Below, piece by piece: positions 9,520 through 17,524 of a DNA stretch of 33,267 nt. Each line of letters begins with the position of its first letter. The first letter of the stretch is position 1. The stretch is from Chloroflexota bacterium (lineage in GTDB: Bacteria > Chloroflexota > Limnocylindria > QHBO01), in assembly GCA_003243965.1 (NCBI GenBank), contig QHBO01000043.1:1-33267 (forward strand), in the 5' to 3' direction. The translations under genes were made by a program, and so were the position numbers. The notes beneath the pieces are model-generated. The model was not told the origin of the DNA and made no database searches. It was given only the letters and a program-made list of their open reading frames with translations.

Positions 9520-11883
9520 TCACAAATTCCAACGCCAGTCGCGGACCTCGGGCATGTCGTCACCATGCTCGCTGATATAGAGTTTGTGACGCTCCATGGC
9601 CGTCCAGTAACGCGCCGTCGCGTTCTCCACCTGATCACTGAGCCGTGGAATTCGCCGGATGGCGTCCAACGCGAGCTGATAGCGGTCGAGATTGTTCAGC
9701 ACGACCATGTCGAAGGGAGTCGTGGTGGTGCCCTCCTCCTTGTAGCCGCGCACATGAATATTGTCATGATTGTGCCGCCGGTAGGTCAGCTTGTGAATCA
9801 TCGCGGGATAGCCATGATAGGCGAAGATCACCGGCTTGTCTGTCGTGAACAGTTCGTCAAAATCTTGATCTTCCAGACCGTGCGGATGCTCGGATTGAGG
9901 CTGCAAGACCATCAAATCCACCACGTTCACGACACGGATGCGGATGTCAGGGACATAGGCGCGCAAGAGGGTCACGGAAGCGAGCGTCTCAAGAGTCGGC
10001 ACATCGCCGACACAGGCCATGACCACGTCGGGATCACCGGCATCGTTGCTGGCCCATCGCCAAATACCCGCGCCGACGGTGCAGTGGCGAACGGCCGAAT
10101 CGATGTCGAGCCACTGCCATCCCGGCTGTTTGCCGGCGATGATCACGTTGATGTAGTTGCGGCTCCGCAAACAGTGATCCGCTACCGACAGGAGGCAGTT
10201 TGCGTCGGGCGGCAGATAGATGCGCACGATGTCGGATTTCTTATTCGCGACATGATCGATAAAGCCGGGATCCTGGTGGGAAAAGCCATTGTGATCCTGC
10301 CGCCAGACATGCGACGTGAGCAAGTAATTCAGCGACGCGATCGGCTTGCGCCAGGGGATCTTCCTGCTAACCTTTAGCCATTTTGCATGCTGGTTGAGCA
10401 TCGAATCGATGATATGGATGAAGGCCTCGTAGCAGGAGAATAGGCCATGGCGTCCCGTGAGGAGGTATCCTTCGAGCCAGCCTTCGCACAGATGCTCGCT
10501 CAGCACCTCCATGACGCGACCCTTGACGCTGAGATTAACATCGACCTCTTCAACAGCAGCCATCCATTCCTTGCCGGAGACTTCGTAGACGGCGTCCAAC
10601 CTGTTCGATGCGGTCTCGTCCGGGCCAAAGAGCCGGAAATTATGTTTGTCGAGATTGAGCTTCATCACGTCGCGAAGAAAGCTTCCGAGAACCCGCGTCG
10701 CTTCCGCCTCGACGCTGCCGGGCTTAAGTATTGCCACGGCGTAACCATGGAAGTGCGGCATCGATAGAGGCTGCAACAATTCACCGCCATTGGCGTGCGG
10801 ATTGGAGCCCATGCGGCGATGGCCAGTCGGCGCGAGCGCAGCGAACTCCTCACGGAATTTGCCTCGTTCGTCGAACAATTCCTGCGGCCGGTAGCTCTTC
10901 ATCCAATCTTCGAGTTGCGTTAGATGTTCGGGGTTCTTGAAATCCGCGATCGGGACTTGATGCGCGCGCCAGGTACCCTCGACCGGCTTGCCGTCGACGA
11001 ATTTCGGTCCTGTCCAACCCTTGGGCGTCCGGAAGACGATCATGGGCCAGCGCGGACGCTCTAGGCTTTCCGTCTCACCGCGAGACCGCGCGGCGCTCTG
11101 AATGTGGCGAATCTGCGCCAGAATCGCATCGAGCGTACCGGCGAGACATTGATGCACGACCGCCGGATCGTCGCCCTCGACGAAATGCGGATCGTATCCG
11201 CAGCCGCGCAATAGCTCGGTCAGCTCCTGGCGGCCGATGCGAGCCAGCACCGTCGGATTGGCAATCTTGAAACCGTTGAGATGAAGGATCGGAAGAACCG
11301 CGCCATCGCGCGCGGGGTTCAGAAATTTGTTGGAGTGCCAACTTGTGGCCAGCGCGCCGGTTTCCGCCTCGCCATCGCCGATGATGCAGGCTACGATCAG
11401 TTCCGGATTGTCGAAAACGGCGCCATAGGCGTGGGTCAATGAATAGCCCAATTCCCCGCCTTCGTGAATAGAGCCGGGAGTTTCCGGCGATACGTGACTG
11501 GGAATTCCGTAAGGCCAGGAGAACTGGCGAAACAGCCGCTGCAGTCCGTTGCGGCTGCGCTCAATCGCCGGATAGTGCTCCGTGTACGACCCCTCCAGAT
11601 AGGTCTGCGCCACTAGGCCTGGGCCACCATGACCCGGACCAATGACGTACATCATATTCAAATCGTTCTCTTTAATCAGCCGGTTAAGGTGGACATAGAG
11701 AAAGTTCAATCCCGGTGTCGTGCCCCAATGCCCCAGCAAACGGGGTTTGATATTTTCGAGTCTGAGCGGGGATTCGAGCAAAGGATTGTCTTGCAGATAG
11801 ATCTGCCCGACCGAGAGGTAATTCGCCGCGCGCCAATAGGCATGCATTTTCTGGAGGAGATCAGGTGACAATGAGTCGGGCAT
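9520..11883 (-). CDS. xfp: Xylulose-5-phosphate/fructose-6-phosphate phosphoketolase
   Basis: Xfp is a cytoplasmic thiamine-diphosphate enzyme that splits xylulose-5-P or fructose-6-P with phosphate into acetyl-P plus glyceraldehyde-3-P or erythrose-4-P. The 787-residue product has the family signatures [19 protein letters not shown] near residue 90 and [19 protein letters not shown] in the ThDP/Mg region, then GYGFHG-equivalent loops, [39 protein letters not shown], and the C-terminal [12 protein letters not shown]. Start chosen at ATG 11883 (MPDSLSPD) with GGAG 6 bases upstream; an in-frame GTG at 11910 is possible but less likely. It forms a two-gene operon with ackA, giving an acetate- and ATP-yielding shunt from sugar phosphates. 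The 5' side is a broken alcohol dehydrogenase. Confidence 0.97.
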   Translation of the reverse strand: MPDSLSPDLLQKMHAYWRAANYLSVGQIYLQDNPLLESPLRLENIKPRLLGHWGTTPGLNFLYVHLNRLIKENDLNMMYVIGPGHGGPGLVAQTYLEGSYTEHYPAIERSRNGLQRLFRQFSWPYGIPSHVSPETPGSIHEGGELGYSLTHAYGAVFDNPELIVACIIGDGEAETGALATSWHSNKFLNPARDGAVLPILHLNGFKIANPTVLARIGRQELTELLRGCGYDPHFVEGDDPAVVHQCLAGTLDAILAQIRHIQSAARSRGETESLERPRWPMIVFRTPKGWTGPKFVDGKPVEGTWRAHQVPIADFKNPEHLTQLEDWMKSYRPQELFDERGKFREEFAALAPTGHRRMGSNPHANGGELLQPLSMPHFHGYAVAILKPGSVEAEATRVLGSFLRDVMKLNLDKHNFRLFGPDETASNRLDAVYEVSGKEWMAAVEEVDVNLSVKGRVMEVLSEHLCEGWLEGYLLTGRHGLFSCYEAFIHIIDSMLNQHAKWLKVSRKIPWRKPIASLNYLLTSHVWRQDHNGFSHQDPGFIDHVANKKSDIVRIYLPPDANCLLSVADHCLRSRNYINVIIAGKQPGWQWLDIDSAVRHCTVGAGIWRWASNDAGDPDVVMACVGDVPTLETLASVTLLRAYVPDIRIRVVNVVDLMVLQPQSEHPHGLEDQDFDELFTTDKPVIFAYHGYPAMIHKLTYRRHNHDNIHVRGYKEEGTTTTPFDMVVLNNLDRYQLALDAIRRIPRLSDQVENATARYWTAMERHKLYISEHGDDMPEVRDWRWNL

Positions 11884-11906
11884 CAGGGTCTCCGAGGTTG
11901 ATTGCC

Positions 11907-12206
11907 TCACGGCACGAGAACGGCGGCGCCTTCAAACCGGCCGGCGCGGAGATCGGCGAGGGCCTGGTTGGCCTGGCTGAGCGGGTAGCGCGGGGTCTTG
12001 GTGACGATGCCGATCTCAGGGAACAGACGCAGGAAATCGAGTCCATCCTGGTCGGACCCGCCCGCCCATGTCGCGCCGAGACTCCGCGCGAAGGACTGGG
12101 CGGCCACATCGCCCGGTCGCGTGAAGGCAAATACCGTTCGTCCCTGCCATTTCGCGACCTGCGCCACGGTGTGAGCCGCGGCGCCAAAGCCGTAGAGTCC
12201 GAGCTT
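11907..12206 (-). pseudogene. Zinc-type alcohol dehydrogenase, internally deleted remnant
   Basis: Minus-strand reading gives LGLYGFGAAAHTVAQVAKWQ, FAFTRPGD, SFARSLGATWAGGSDQ, which is the NAD(P)-binding Rossmann fold of a medium-chain alcohol dehydrogenase. It then jumps at about 12047 to LDFLRLFPEIGIVTKT and the C-terminal [20 protein letters not shown]. Compared with intact members about 80 residues are missing at that jump, and the whole zinc-binding N-terminal domain is missing too. The remnant is in frame with the IS630 fragment upstream, making one open frame of 176 codons. Its stop lies 24 bases before the xfp ATG, so an intact adh probably once preceded xfp. Confidence 0.8.
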
Positions 12207-12447
12207 CTTGCCGTCCAGCTTCGGCGGCCGCCCGAAAAGCGGGTTCGCCTTCAACGCGCCCCAGCCGCCGCGGCGGTAACCGGCGAGCCACCGGTAGATC
12301 GCCGTGCGCCCGATCCCGAATATCCACGCTATCACTTCCGGGCTTTCGCCTTCCTGCACACGCCGCGCCTTCGACGAGTTCACGAGCGCGTTCGCGCAAT
12401 GCTTCCAAAGTCGCATGATCCAACTTGCGGGCGTCATCTTTTCTCAT
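12207..12447 (-). pseudogene. IS630-family transposase, N-terminal HTH remnant
   Basis: ATG 12447 opens MRKDDARKLDHATLEALRER, a characteristic IS630 start, then a frameshift near 12375 leads into RRVQEGESPEVIAWIFGIGR, TAIYRWLAGYRRGGWGALKA and GRPPKLDGKK, the HTH and linker that precede the DDE domain. The DDE domain is absent: after LDGKK the frame passes directly into alcohol dehydrogenase residues at about 12206. No intact terminal repeats were found. Confidence 0.8.
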
Positions 12448-12509
12448 GCCACAAGAGAATCAAGCGCGAGTCATGCCGTCAAGAAAAATGTACCCCTACT
12501 TATGGCTAT

Positions 12510-12608
12510 TTAATAGAACAGGTCGATTTCTGGCTGGCTGCCGATGCCAATTACAACAGTCCGCTGCCAAAGGACCCGCAACGTTATCCGGCGAACCTCG
12601 TGGACTGA
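12510..12608 (+). other. Orphan C-terminal-like coding fragment
   Basis: The plus-strand frame ending at TGA 12606 reads LIEQVDFWLAADANYNSPLP, KDPQRYPANLVD. It looks like the end of a real protein, but I do not recognise the family and nothing upstream continues it, because the IS630 remnant begins at 12447. It overlaps the tail of the oppositely oriented cobP by 25 bases. Confidence 0.3.
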
Positions 12609-13186
12609 CCCTGGCTGGAGCAAGGGATTCGTCTGAAGCGGAACTTCGGCTCAGGCGAAGGTTTGAGGCAGAGCGCAATCCCGGCGTTGAGCAGAACGAC
12701 CGCCTCGCAAGTTTCGGCCAGCGCCTGGTTGAGCAGACCTTGGGCATCTCTGAACGTGCGTGCAAGCGCATTCTCTGGGACGATTCCTGCCCCCACCTCG
12801 TTCGAGACGAAAATGACCGGACCGGATAATCCGGCGACGCTTTGCGCCAACTCGTGTGTCGCGGTCGCTAGATTATCATTTTTCAGGAGAAGATTGCTGA
12901 GCCAAAGCGTCGCGCAATCGACCACAACGATCCGGTCCTTCCGGGCCTCCCGGCGGAGCGCTTCGGCAAGCGCGGCGGGCTCTTCCACAAGCACCCAGCG
13001 CGCGTCGCGTAAGGCGGCGTGGCGGGCGATGCGCAGGGCCATTTCGGCGTCATGGGCCTCCGCCATCGCGATCAAGACGGGGTGGCGGTCAGAGGCTTCC
13101 GCGAGCCTTTGCGCATAGCGGCTTTTGCCTGACCGCGCGCCGCCGAGGACGAGAAGGCTGCTGATCGGACGCTTTGGGTTCGGCAT
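12584..13186 (-). CDS. cobP: Adenosylcobinamide kinase / adenosylcobinamide-phosphate guanylyltransferase
   Basis: This bifunctional enzyme (CobP in aerobic-pathway genomes, CobU in enterics) phosphorylates adenosylcobinamide and attaches GMP, a late step of cobalamin synthesis and corrinoid salvage. The 200-residue product has the P-loop GGARSGKS at 15-22, AEAHDAEMALRIARH with the His at 55 that aligns with the guanylylated histidine of CobU, VVVDCATLWLSNLL, and SNEVGAGIVPENALARTFRD. Start at ATG 13186, with AGGA 6-7 bases upstream. The family usually ends around 175 residues near an AGLPLxLK motif; here NAGIALCLKP is followed by about 25 extra residues rich in Arg and Ser, overlapping an opposing fragment, so the native stop was probably lost. 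No other cob gene is present in the left half. An IS lies 157 bases upstream. Confidence 0.92.
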   Translation of the reverse strand: MPNPKRPISSLLVLGGARSGKSRYAQRLAEASDRHPVLIAMAEAHDAEMALRIARHAALRDARWVLVEEPAALAEALRREARKDRIVVVDCATLWLSNLLLKNDNLATATHELAQSVAGLSGPVIFVSNEVGAGIVPENALARTFRDAQGLLNQALAETCEAVVLLNAGIALCLKPSPEPKFRFRRIPCSSQGQSTRFAG

Positions 13187-13200
13187 GATTTTTCCTGATC

Positions 13201-13342
13201 GTGTGGCCGAAGCGTGACGTGCTGTCGGTAACCGGCTACGGCGCACTTGCGGACGCCGATTATGTCGCGGGCGCAGCCAACTATACCCGGATTCTGTGGC
13301 TGAGCGACAAAGGGCTTATCCGAGATTCCGGCGAAGATTCTA
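13201..13342 (+). other. Open reading fragment cut by the IS
   Basis: The plus frame from GTG 13201 reads WPKRDVLSVTGYGALADADY, VAGAANYTRILWLSDKGLI and RDSGEDS, then runs into the IS left end. Removing the IS and one TA copy lets the frame continue SRGHVSPRFC to a stop. The residue composition is protein-like but I recognise no family, and it is divergent from cobP with a 14-base spacer. It could also be chance coding or the upstream region of cobP. Confidence 0.25.
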
Positions 13343-13406
13343 GGGCGTGTCGTCAATTAGGGGATTCGCGAATCAGTAAAAGCGTGATTCATAGGGAGCC
13401 TTCGCG

Positions 13407-14176
13407 ATGGAGGCTCCGTTGGTCAGACGTTATGGGTTGCGCGACGATCAATTCGCGCGGATTGAGAATTTGCTGCCGGGCCGCCCCGGTTCGGTAGGCG
13501 ACAGCGACAAGGGCAACCGGGTGTTTGTCGAGGCTGTGATCTGGAAGTTCCGCTCAGGGGCACCGTGGCGTGATTTGCCGGAGCGCTTCGGCGACTGGAA
13601 GAACACGCACCGACGCTTTTCGCGCTGGGCGGCGAGCGGTGTTTGGGAGAGTCTTTTCAAAGCCTTGGCGGACGATCCAGACAATGAATACGCGATGATC
13701 GACGCGACCATCGTGCGGGCTCACCAGCACAGCGCCGGGGCGCGTAAAAAGGGGGTCTCGACCAAGCCATAGGCCGCTCGCGCGGAGGCCTGACGACGAA
13801 AATCCACGCCATCGTCGACGCGCTGGGCAATCCTTTGGCCGTCAGTCTGACCGGCGGCCAAGTGCACGACATCAAGGAAGCCGAGGGGTTGGTCGCGCAA
13901 ATCGAGCCCCAAGCCTTGCTCGCCGACAAAGGATATGATTCGGATGAGTTCGTCGAAAGCCTCGGCCTTCGCTCCATCACGCCGGTCATCCCGCCCAAAT
14001 CAAACCGCAAGACCAAACGACAATGCGACTTCGCACTCTATTGCGAGCGCAATTTGATCGAAAAATTCTTCAATCTCCTCAAACAGTTCAGAGGAATCGC
14101 AACGCGCTACGAAAAGACCGCCAGAAACTTTCTCGCGGGAGTCCATCTCGCCTGCGCGCTAGTTTGGCTCAAATGA
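13407..14176 (+). CDS. IS5-family transposase read through a -1 frameshift
   Basis: OrfA starts at ATG 13407 (MEAPLVRRYGLRDDQFARIE) and stops at 13770; it carries the N-terminal IS4/5 domain with RSGAPWRDLPERFGDWKN and the first catalytic Asp in AMIDATIVRAH. OrfB, in the -1 frame, continues GRSRGGLTTKIHAIVDALGN, ADKGYDSDEF with the second Asp, and CERNLIEKFFNLLKQFRGIA with the catalytic Glu, ending at TGA 14174. Joining the frames at 13748-13754 gives an uninterrupted DDE transposase of about 256 residues, the usual length. I annotate it as one product expressed by frameshifting; a plain inactivating mutation is the alternative. Confidence 0.85.
13748..13754 (+). promoter_or_regulatory. Candidate -1 frameshift slippery heptamer A AAG GGG
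   Basis: In the OrfA frame the codons are AAA AAG GGG GTC (13746-13757). The heptamer at 13748-13754 fits X XXY YYZ, and a -1 slip leads into GGT CTC GAC, the frame that holds the rest of the transposase. The five-A five-G run is the only place where both frames overlap without a stop and with conserved residues on both sides. Confidence 0.6.
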
Positions 14177-14186
14177 CGACACGCCC

Positions 14187-14534
14187 TAGTCGAGGGCATG
14201 TTTCGCCCCGGTTTTGTTGACGACGCAACCCGTAAGGAACGCGCCGCGTCAGGGCGGGACAGGAAGGCCGAAAGCGGCATGACGCGGCGGGCCGGGCTCG
14301 GCTGCAAAGGGCTTGTGCGCGAAACGACGGCGTTGCAGCAAGAATCCCTGAAAAAATGGGTTGCGGAAACCGCGCACAACGACAGCGGCAGGCGAATGGA
14401 TCGAACTATCCCGCGTCATCAATCCGGCAGATTTTCGGGTTCTCAAGGCGTAGGCGTACAAAAAGAAGCAAAGACTTCTTCGGCGCAAGTTTCCGGCCAC
14501 GCCGGTGCTCATTTAGGTATCTGGCGGCCAAATT
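14187..14534. other. 348-base stretch with no recognised gene
   Basis: Between the IS right end and the carboxylase stop codon there are open frames on both strands, but none shows a recognisable motif, RBS or signal peptide. A GGATCGAAC string near 14397 recalls the complement of a tRNA T-arm, but no cloverleaf could be built around it. Confidence 0.4.
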
Positions 14535-16577
14535 TCACGAGGCACTGTCTGGCGGCGGTCCCGTTTCGAAGGTGGCGAGTTCGACGCCTTCGCCGACATG
14601 ATCGCCTGGCTGGAACTTGAATTCCTTGAGGATCCCCCCTTTGGGAGCGCGCAGCATATGCTCCATCTTCATGGCTTCGAGGACGAGAACCGGCTGATTT
14701 GCCTCGACTTTGACACCTGGCGCGACGAGCAATGCGGCGATGCGGCCGGGCATCGGCGAGGCGAGCCGCCCCGGCGGTTCATCTCGCCGCGCCGCCCCGG
14801 CGACGGGGCCGGCCAGCAGAAAGCGATGCGCGGCCTTAGCCCCTGCAAACACAAGGATCTCTTCGCCGGAGCGGACGAAGACTGCCTTGAGGCGATGGCC
14901 GTCAAGATCGGCGGCGAGAATTCCAGCCGGCGTGAGCGTGCCGGCGGCACGAAAAAAGCCGTCCCCCGGCACGTCGAGCCGCCAGCCATCCCGCAGATAA
15001 ATTACCTCGACGGGGCGGTCGCCGCACCCTCCTGGCAGAATCTCGCGCAGGCACAAGGCTTCTTGCGCATGCGCGTTCAGGCGCCAGCCATTTTGGTTGT
15101 TCCACGGGCTCCAAGGATCGTTCGACCGCTGGGCTTTTTCGCGTCCCAACGCCGCTCGCTCGCAAAGGAGCCCGATGACCGCCACGGCCAGAATATCGTT
15201 TCCGGCAGGCGGCCGCTTGACCAGAAGATCGTCGCGATGGCGCTCGATAAATCCGGTATCGGGCGGCGGCGCGTCGAAAGCTTGATGGGCGCCAATGGAC
15301 CGTAAAAAGTCGAGATTTGTTGCAACCCCGGCGACGCGGGTCTCGGCGAGCGCGGCGCGCAGGCGGCGGATGGCTCCTCGCCGGTCCTTATCCCAAACGA
15401 TCACCTTGGCGATCATCGGGTCGTAATCGGCCGGGATCGCATCTCCCGCGCGCACGCCTGAGTCGATTCGAAGCCGCGCCGTGCCGTGAATGGGAAAGTA
15501 AAGGCGCGCGATCCGGCCGGCTTGCGGCAGAAAATCGCGCGCCGGGTCCTCCGCGTAGAGGCGGGCCTCGATTGCATGTCCCAGCGATCGTATTTCCTCC
15601 TGGCGCACAGGCAACGCGCCGCCCGCAGCAACTTGCACTTGCCATTCGACGAGATCGATGCCGGTGATCATTTCGGTTACCGGATGTTCGACCTGGAGTC
15701 GCGTATTCATTTCGAGAAAATAGAAGGTGCCATCGTCTGGCGATAACAAGAACTCGACCGTGCCGGCGCCCACGTAGCCGATCGCGCGCGCGGCGGATAA
15801 GGCCGCCTCCTGCATGGCTTGGCGCAGCGCACTGGAAACGCCAGGAGCGGGCGCTTCCTCGATGATTTTTTGATGCCTGCGTTGGATCGAGCAATCGCGG
15901 TCGAAGAGATGGACGCAATTTCCCAAACTATCGCAGAAGACCTGAACCTCCACATGGCGCGTGCGCGAAAAATATTTTTCGATGAGCACGCGGCCGTCGC
16001 CGAATGCAGAAAGCGCCTCGCGTTTGGCGCTTGCGAGCTGGTCCGCGAATTCCGTCGCGTGAAAAACGATTTTCATGCCTTTGCCGCCGCCGCCCGCCAA
16101 GGGCTTGATCAAGATGGGATAGCCGAGCGCCAAGGCTTTTTCCGCGAGGCGGACCGGGTCTTGTTCGTGCCCGTGATACCCCGGCACGAGAGGGACGCCG
16201 GCTTTCTCCATGAGGGTCTTGGCTTGCGCTTTGTCTCCCATGGCGCGGATTGCCGCCGGAGGCGGTCCGATGAAAACGACGCCCGCGGTTGCGCACGCTT
16301 CCGCGAAATCCGCGTTTTCGGACAAAAACCCGTAGCCTGGGTGAATTGCCTGGGCGCTGGATTTTTTGGCCGCTTCAATGATTTTGGCGCCGTCGAGATA
16401 GCTCGCGCGGGCCGGCGCAGGACCTATCCGAAAAGCCTCGTCCGCAAGTGCGACATGCATCGCCGCGCGATCGGCGTCCGAATAGACGGCGGCGCTCGCA
16501 ATGCCAAGTTGCCGGGCTGTCCGGATGATCCGGCAGGCGATCTCGCCGCGATTGGCGATCAGGATCTTGCCGAACAT
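14535..16577 (-). CDS. Acyl-CoA carboxylase alpha subunit (biotin carboxylase + BCCP)
   Basis: The 680-residue protein combines an ATP-grasp biotin carboxylase and a biotin carrier domain, as in alpha subunits of methylcrotonyl-, propionyl- or geranyl-CoA carboxylase; it carboxylates its own biotin with bicarbonate and ATP for a separate beta subunit. Seen: KILIANRGEIACRIIRT at 4-20, HPGYGFLSEN at 79-88, glycine loop AGGGGKGMK at 161-169, HVEVQVF at 208-214, DRDCSIQRRHQK at 227-236, EMNTRLQVEHPVTE at 289-302, a middle domain with PWSPWNNQNGWR, and C-terminal VLEAMKMEH with Lys 637 as the biotinylation site. The sequence style is alphaproteobacterial and closest in memory to the MCC-alpha type. 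No beta subunit is present. Its ATG overlaps the fabD stop (TGATG), yet composition and lineage change just there; the 5' end may be an assembly joint. Confidence 0.9.
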   Translation of the reverse strand: MFGKILIANRGEIACRIIRTARQLGIASAAVYSDADRAAMHVALADEAFRIGPAPARASYLDGAKIIEAAKKSSAQAIHPGYGFLSENADFAEACATAGVVFIGPPPAAIRAMGDKAQAKTLMEKAGVPLVPGYHGHEQDPVRLAEKALALGYPILIKPLAGGGGKGMKIVFHATEFADQLASAKREALSAFGDGRVLIEKYFSRTRHVEVQVFCDSLGNCVHLFDRDCSIQRRHQKIIEEAPAPGVSSALRQAMQEAALSAARAIGYVGAGTVEFLLSPDDGTFYFLEMNTRLQVEHPVTEMITGIDLVEWQVQVAAGGALPVRQEEIRSLGHAIEARLYAEDPARDFLPQAGRIARLYFPIHGTARLRIDSGVRAGDAIPADYDPMIAKVIVWDKDRRGAIRRLRAALAETRVAGVATNLDFLRSIGAHQAFDAPPPDTGFIERHRDDLLVKRPPAGNDILAVAVIGLLCERAALGREKAQRSNDPWSPWNNQNGWRLNAHAQEALCLREILPGGCGDRPVEVIYLRDGWRLDVPGDGFFRAAGTLTPAGILAADLDGHRLKAVFVRSGEEILVFAGAKAAHRFLLAGPVAGAARRDEPPGRLASPMPGRIAALLVAPGVKVEANQPVLVLEAMKMEHMLRAPKGGILKEFKFQPGDHVGEGVELATFETGPPPDSAS
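16515..16577. other. Probable contig chimera junction
   Basis: Everything to the left has alphaproteobacterial protein character, more A+T-rich codons and many IS remnants; everything to the right is higher in GC, compact and non-proteobacterial. The change occurs within the first 20 or so codons of the biotin carboxylase gene, which encode the highly conserved ILIANRGEIACRI segment. A short shared sequence there could have joined two genomes, each with its own biotin carboxylase. Horizontal transfer is the alternative. Confidence 0.6.
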
Positions 16578-17524
16578 CAGGCGATCCCCGCGTGCGTGGC
16601 GGCCAGCGCCTCGACCGCGGCATCGAGGCCGCTCGGGTCCGACACGCTCGCCGTGCGGGCCTCCGGCAGGATGCGACGGACCATCCCGGTCAAGGCGTTA
16701 CCCGGCCCACATTCGATGAACAGGTCGACGCCCGCCGCAGCCATGCGTCGCACGCTTGCCACCCACTCGACCGGCGAGCTGACCTGGCGGCCGAGCAGGC
16801 GACGGATCTCGGGCGGGTCGCTCACTGGCTCGGCGCTCACGTTGCTCACCAGCGGCGGCCGCGCCGGGTGCCAGGTCACCTCGTCGAACGCGTCGGCCAG
16901 GGCACCGGCCAGCGGCTCCATCAGCGGAGAATGGAACGGACCACTCACGTTGAGCGGGATGAGACGTCGGGCGCCCGCGGCGCGCAGACGCTCCTCCGCC
17001 GCAGCGAGGGCATCGCGGCGCCCGCTGACCACGATCTGCCCGGGGGCATTGTCGTTGGCCACCACCAGCTCGCCGGCTCCGGCGACATCGTCCAGCGCGG
17101 CTGCCACCGCGCTGCGCTCCAGACCGATCACCGCCAGCATTCCTCCGTCCGAGGCGGCGGTCGCCATCAGCTCGCCGCGGAGCGCAACCAGCCGCAGTGC
17201 GTCGGAGAGCGCCAGGCTGCCGGCCGCGACCAACGCGGCGTACTCCCCCACCGAGTGGCCGGCCACGAGCGCCGGCTCGATCGGACTGCGCTCGCGCAGC
17301 GCGGCCAGACAGGCGATCGAGGTGGTCACCAGGCACGGCTGCGTCTGGCGCGTGTCATCCAGGCGCTCCGCCGGCTCCTCCCAGCAGACGGCGCTGATCG
17401 GCCAGCCGAGGATGCCGTCCGCTTCTCGGTAGACGGCCGCCGCCGCAGGGGAGACTTCCGCGAGGGCGCGCCCCATGCCAAGGACCTGCGAGCCCTGCGG
17501 CGAGAACAGGAGGCCGACGCTCAC
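16577..17524 (-). CDS. fabD: Malonyl-CoA:ACP transacylase
   Basis: FabD moves malonyl from CoA to acyl carrier protein, the step after acetyl-CoA carboxylase in type II fatty acid synthesis. The 315-residue product has SPQGSQ at the oxyanion-hole loop (8-13), the nucleophile motif GHSVGEYAAL with Ser 91, the general-base motif GPFHSPLM with His 198, and a C-terminal ECGPGNALTGMVRRI. The Arg that binds the malonyl carboxylate is expected in LRLVALRGELM (residue 116), which is present. Start is GTG 17524, overlapping the preceding BCCP-like stop as GTGA. It is co-transcribed with accD-accA and the BCCP-like gene, so malonyl-CoA production and use are linked. All active-site residues are present. 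Confidence 0.95.
   Translation of the reverse strand: MSVGLLFSPQGSQVLGMGRALAEVSPAAAAVYREADGILGWPISAVCWEEPAERLDDTRQTQPCLVTTSIACLAALRERSPIEPALVAGHSVGEYAALVAAGSLALSDALRLVALRGELMATAASDGGMLAVIGLERSAVAAALDDVAGAGELVVANDNAPGQIVVSGRRDALAAAEERLRAAGARRLIPLNVSGPFHSPLMEPLAGALADAFDEVTWHPARPPLVSNVSAEPVSDPPEIRRLLGRQVSSPVEWVASVRRMAAAGVDLFIECGPGNALTGMVRRILPEARTASVSDPSGLDAAVEALAATHAGIA

Larger units (their letters stand above)
13343..14186 (+). mobile_element. Complete IS5-family insertion sequence, 844 bp
   Basis: The ends are inverted repeats: the first 13 bases at 13343-13355 (GGGCGTGTCGTCA) match the reverse complement of 14174-14186 exactly, with partial matching for a few more bases. Both ends are flanked by the dinucleotide TA (13341-13342 and 14187-14188), a target duplication typical of the IS427 subgroup of IS5. 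Inside is a single transposase gene in two frames. Perfect ends and intact frames suggest a recent and possibly active insertion, in contrast to the decayed elements nearby. Confidence 0.93.

Noticed and set aside
14390-14450. Possible tRNA or tmRNA tail on the minus strand because of a GTTCGATCC-like string
   Set aside because: The flanking bases do not form a T-stem, acceptor stem or anticodon arm.
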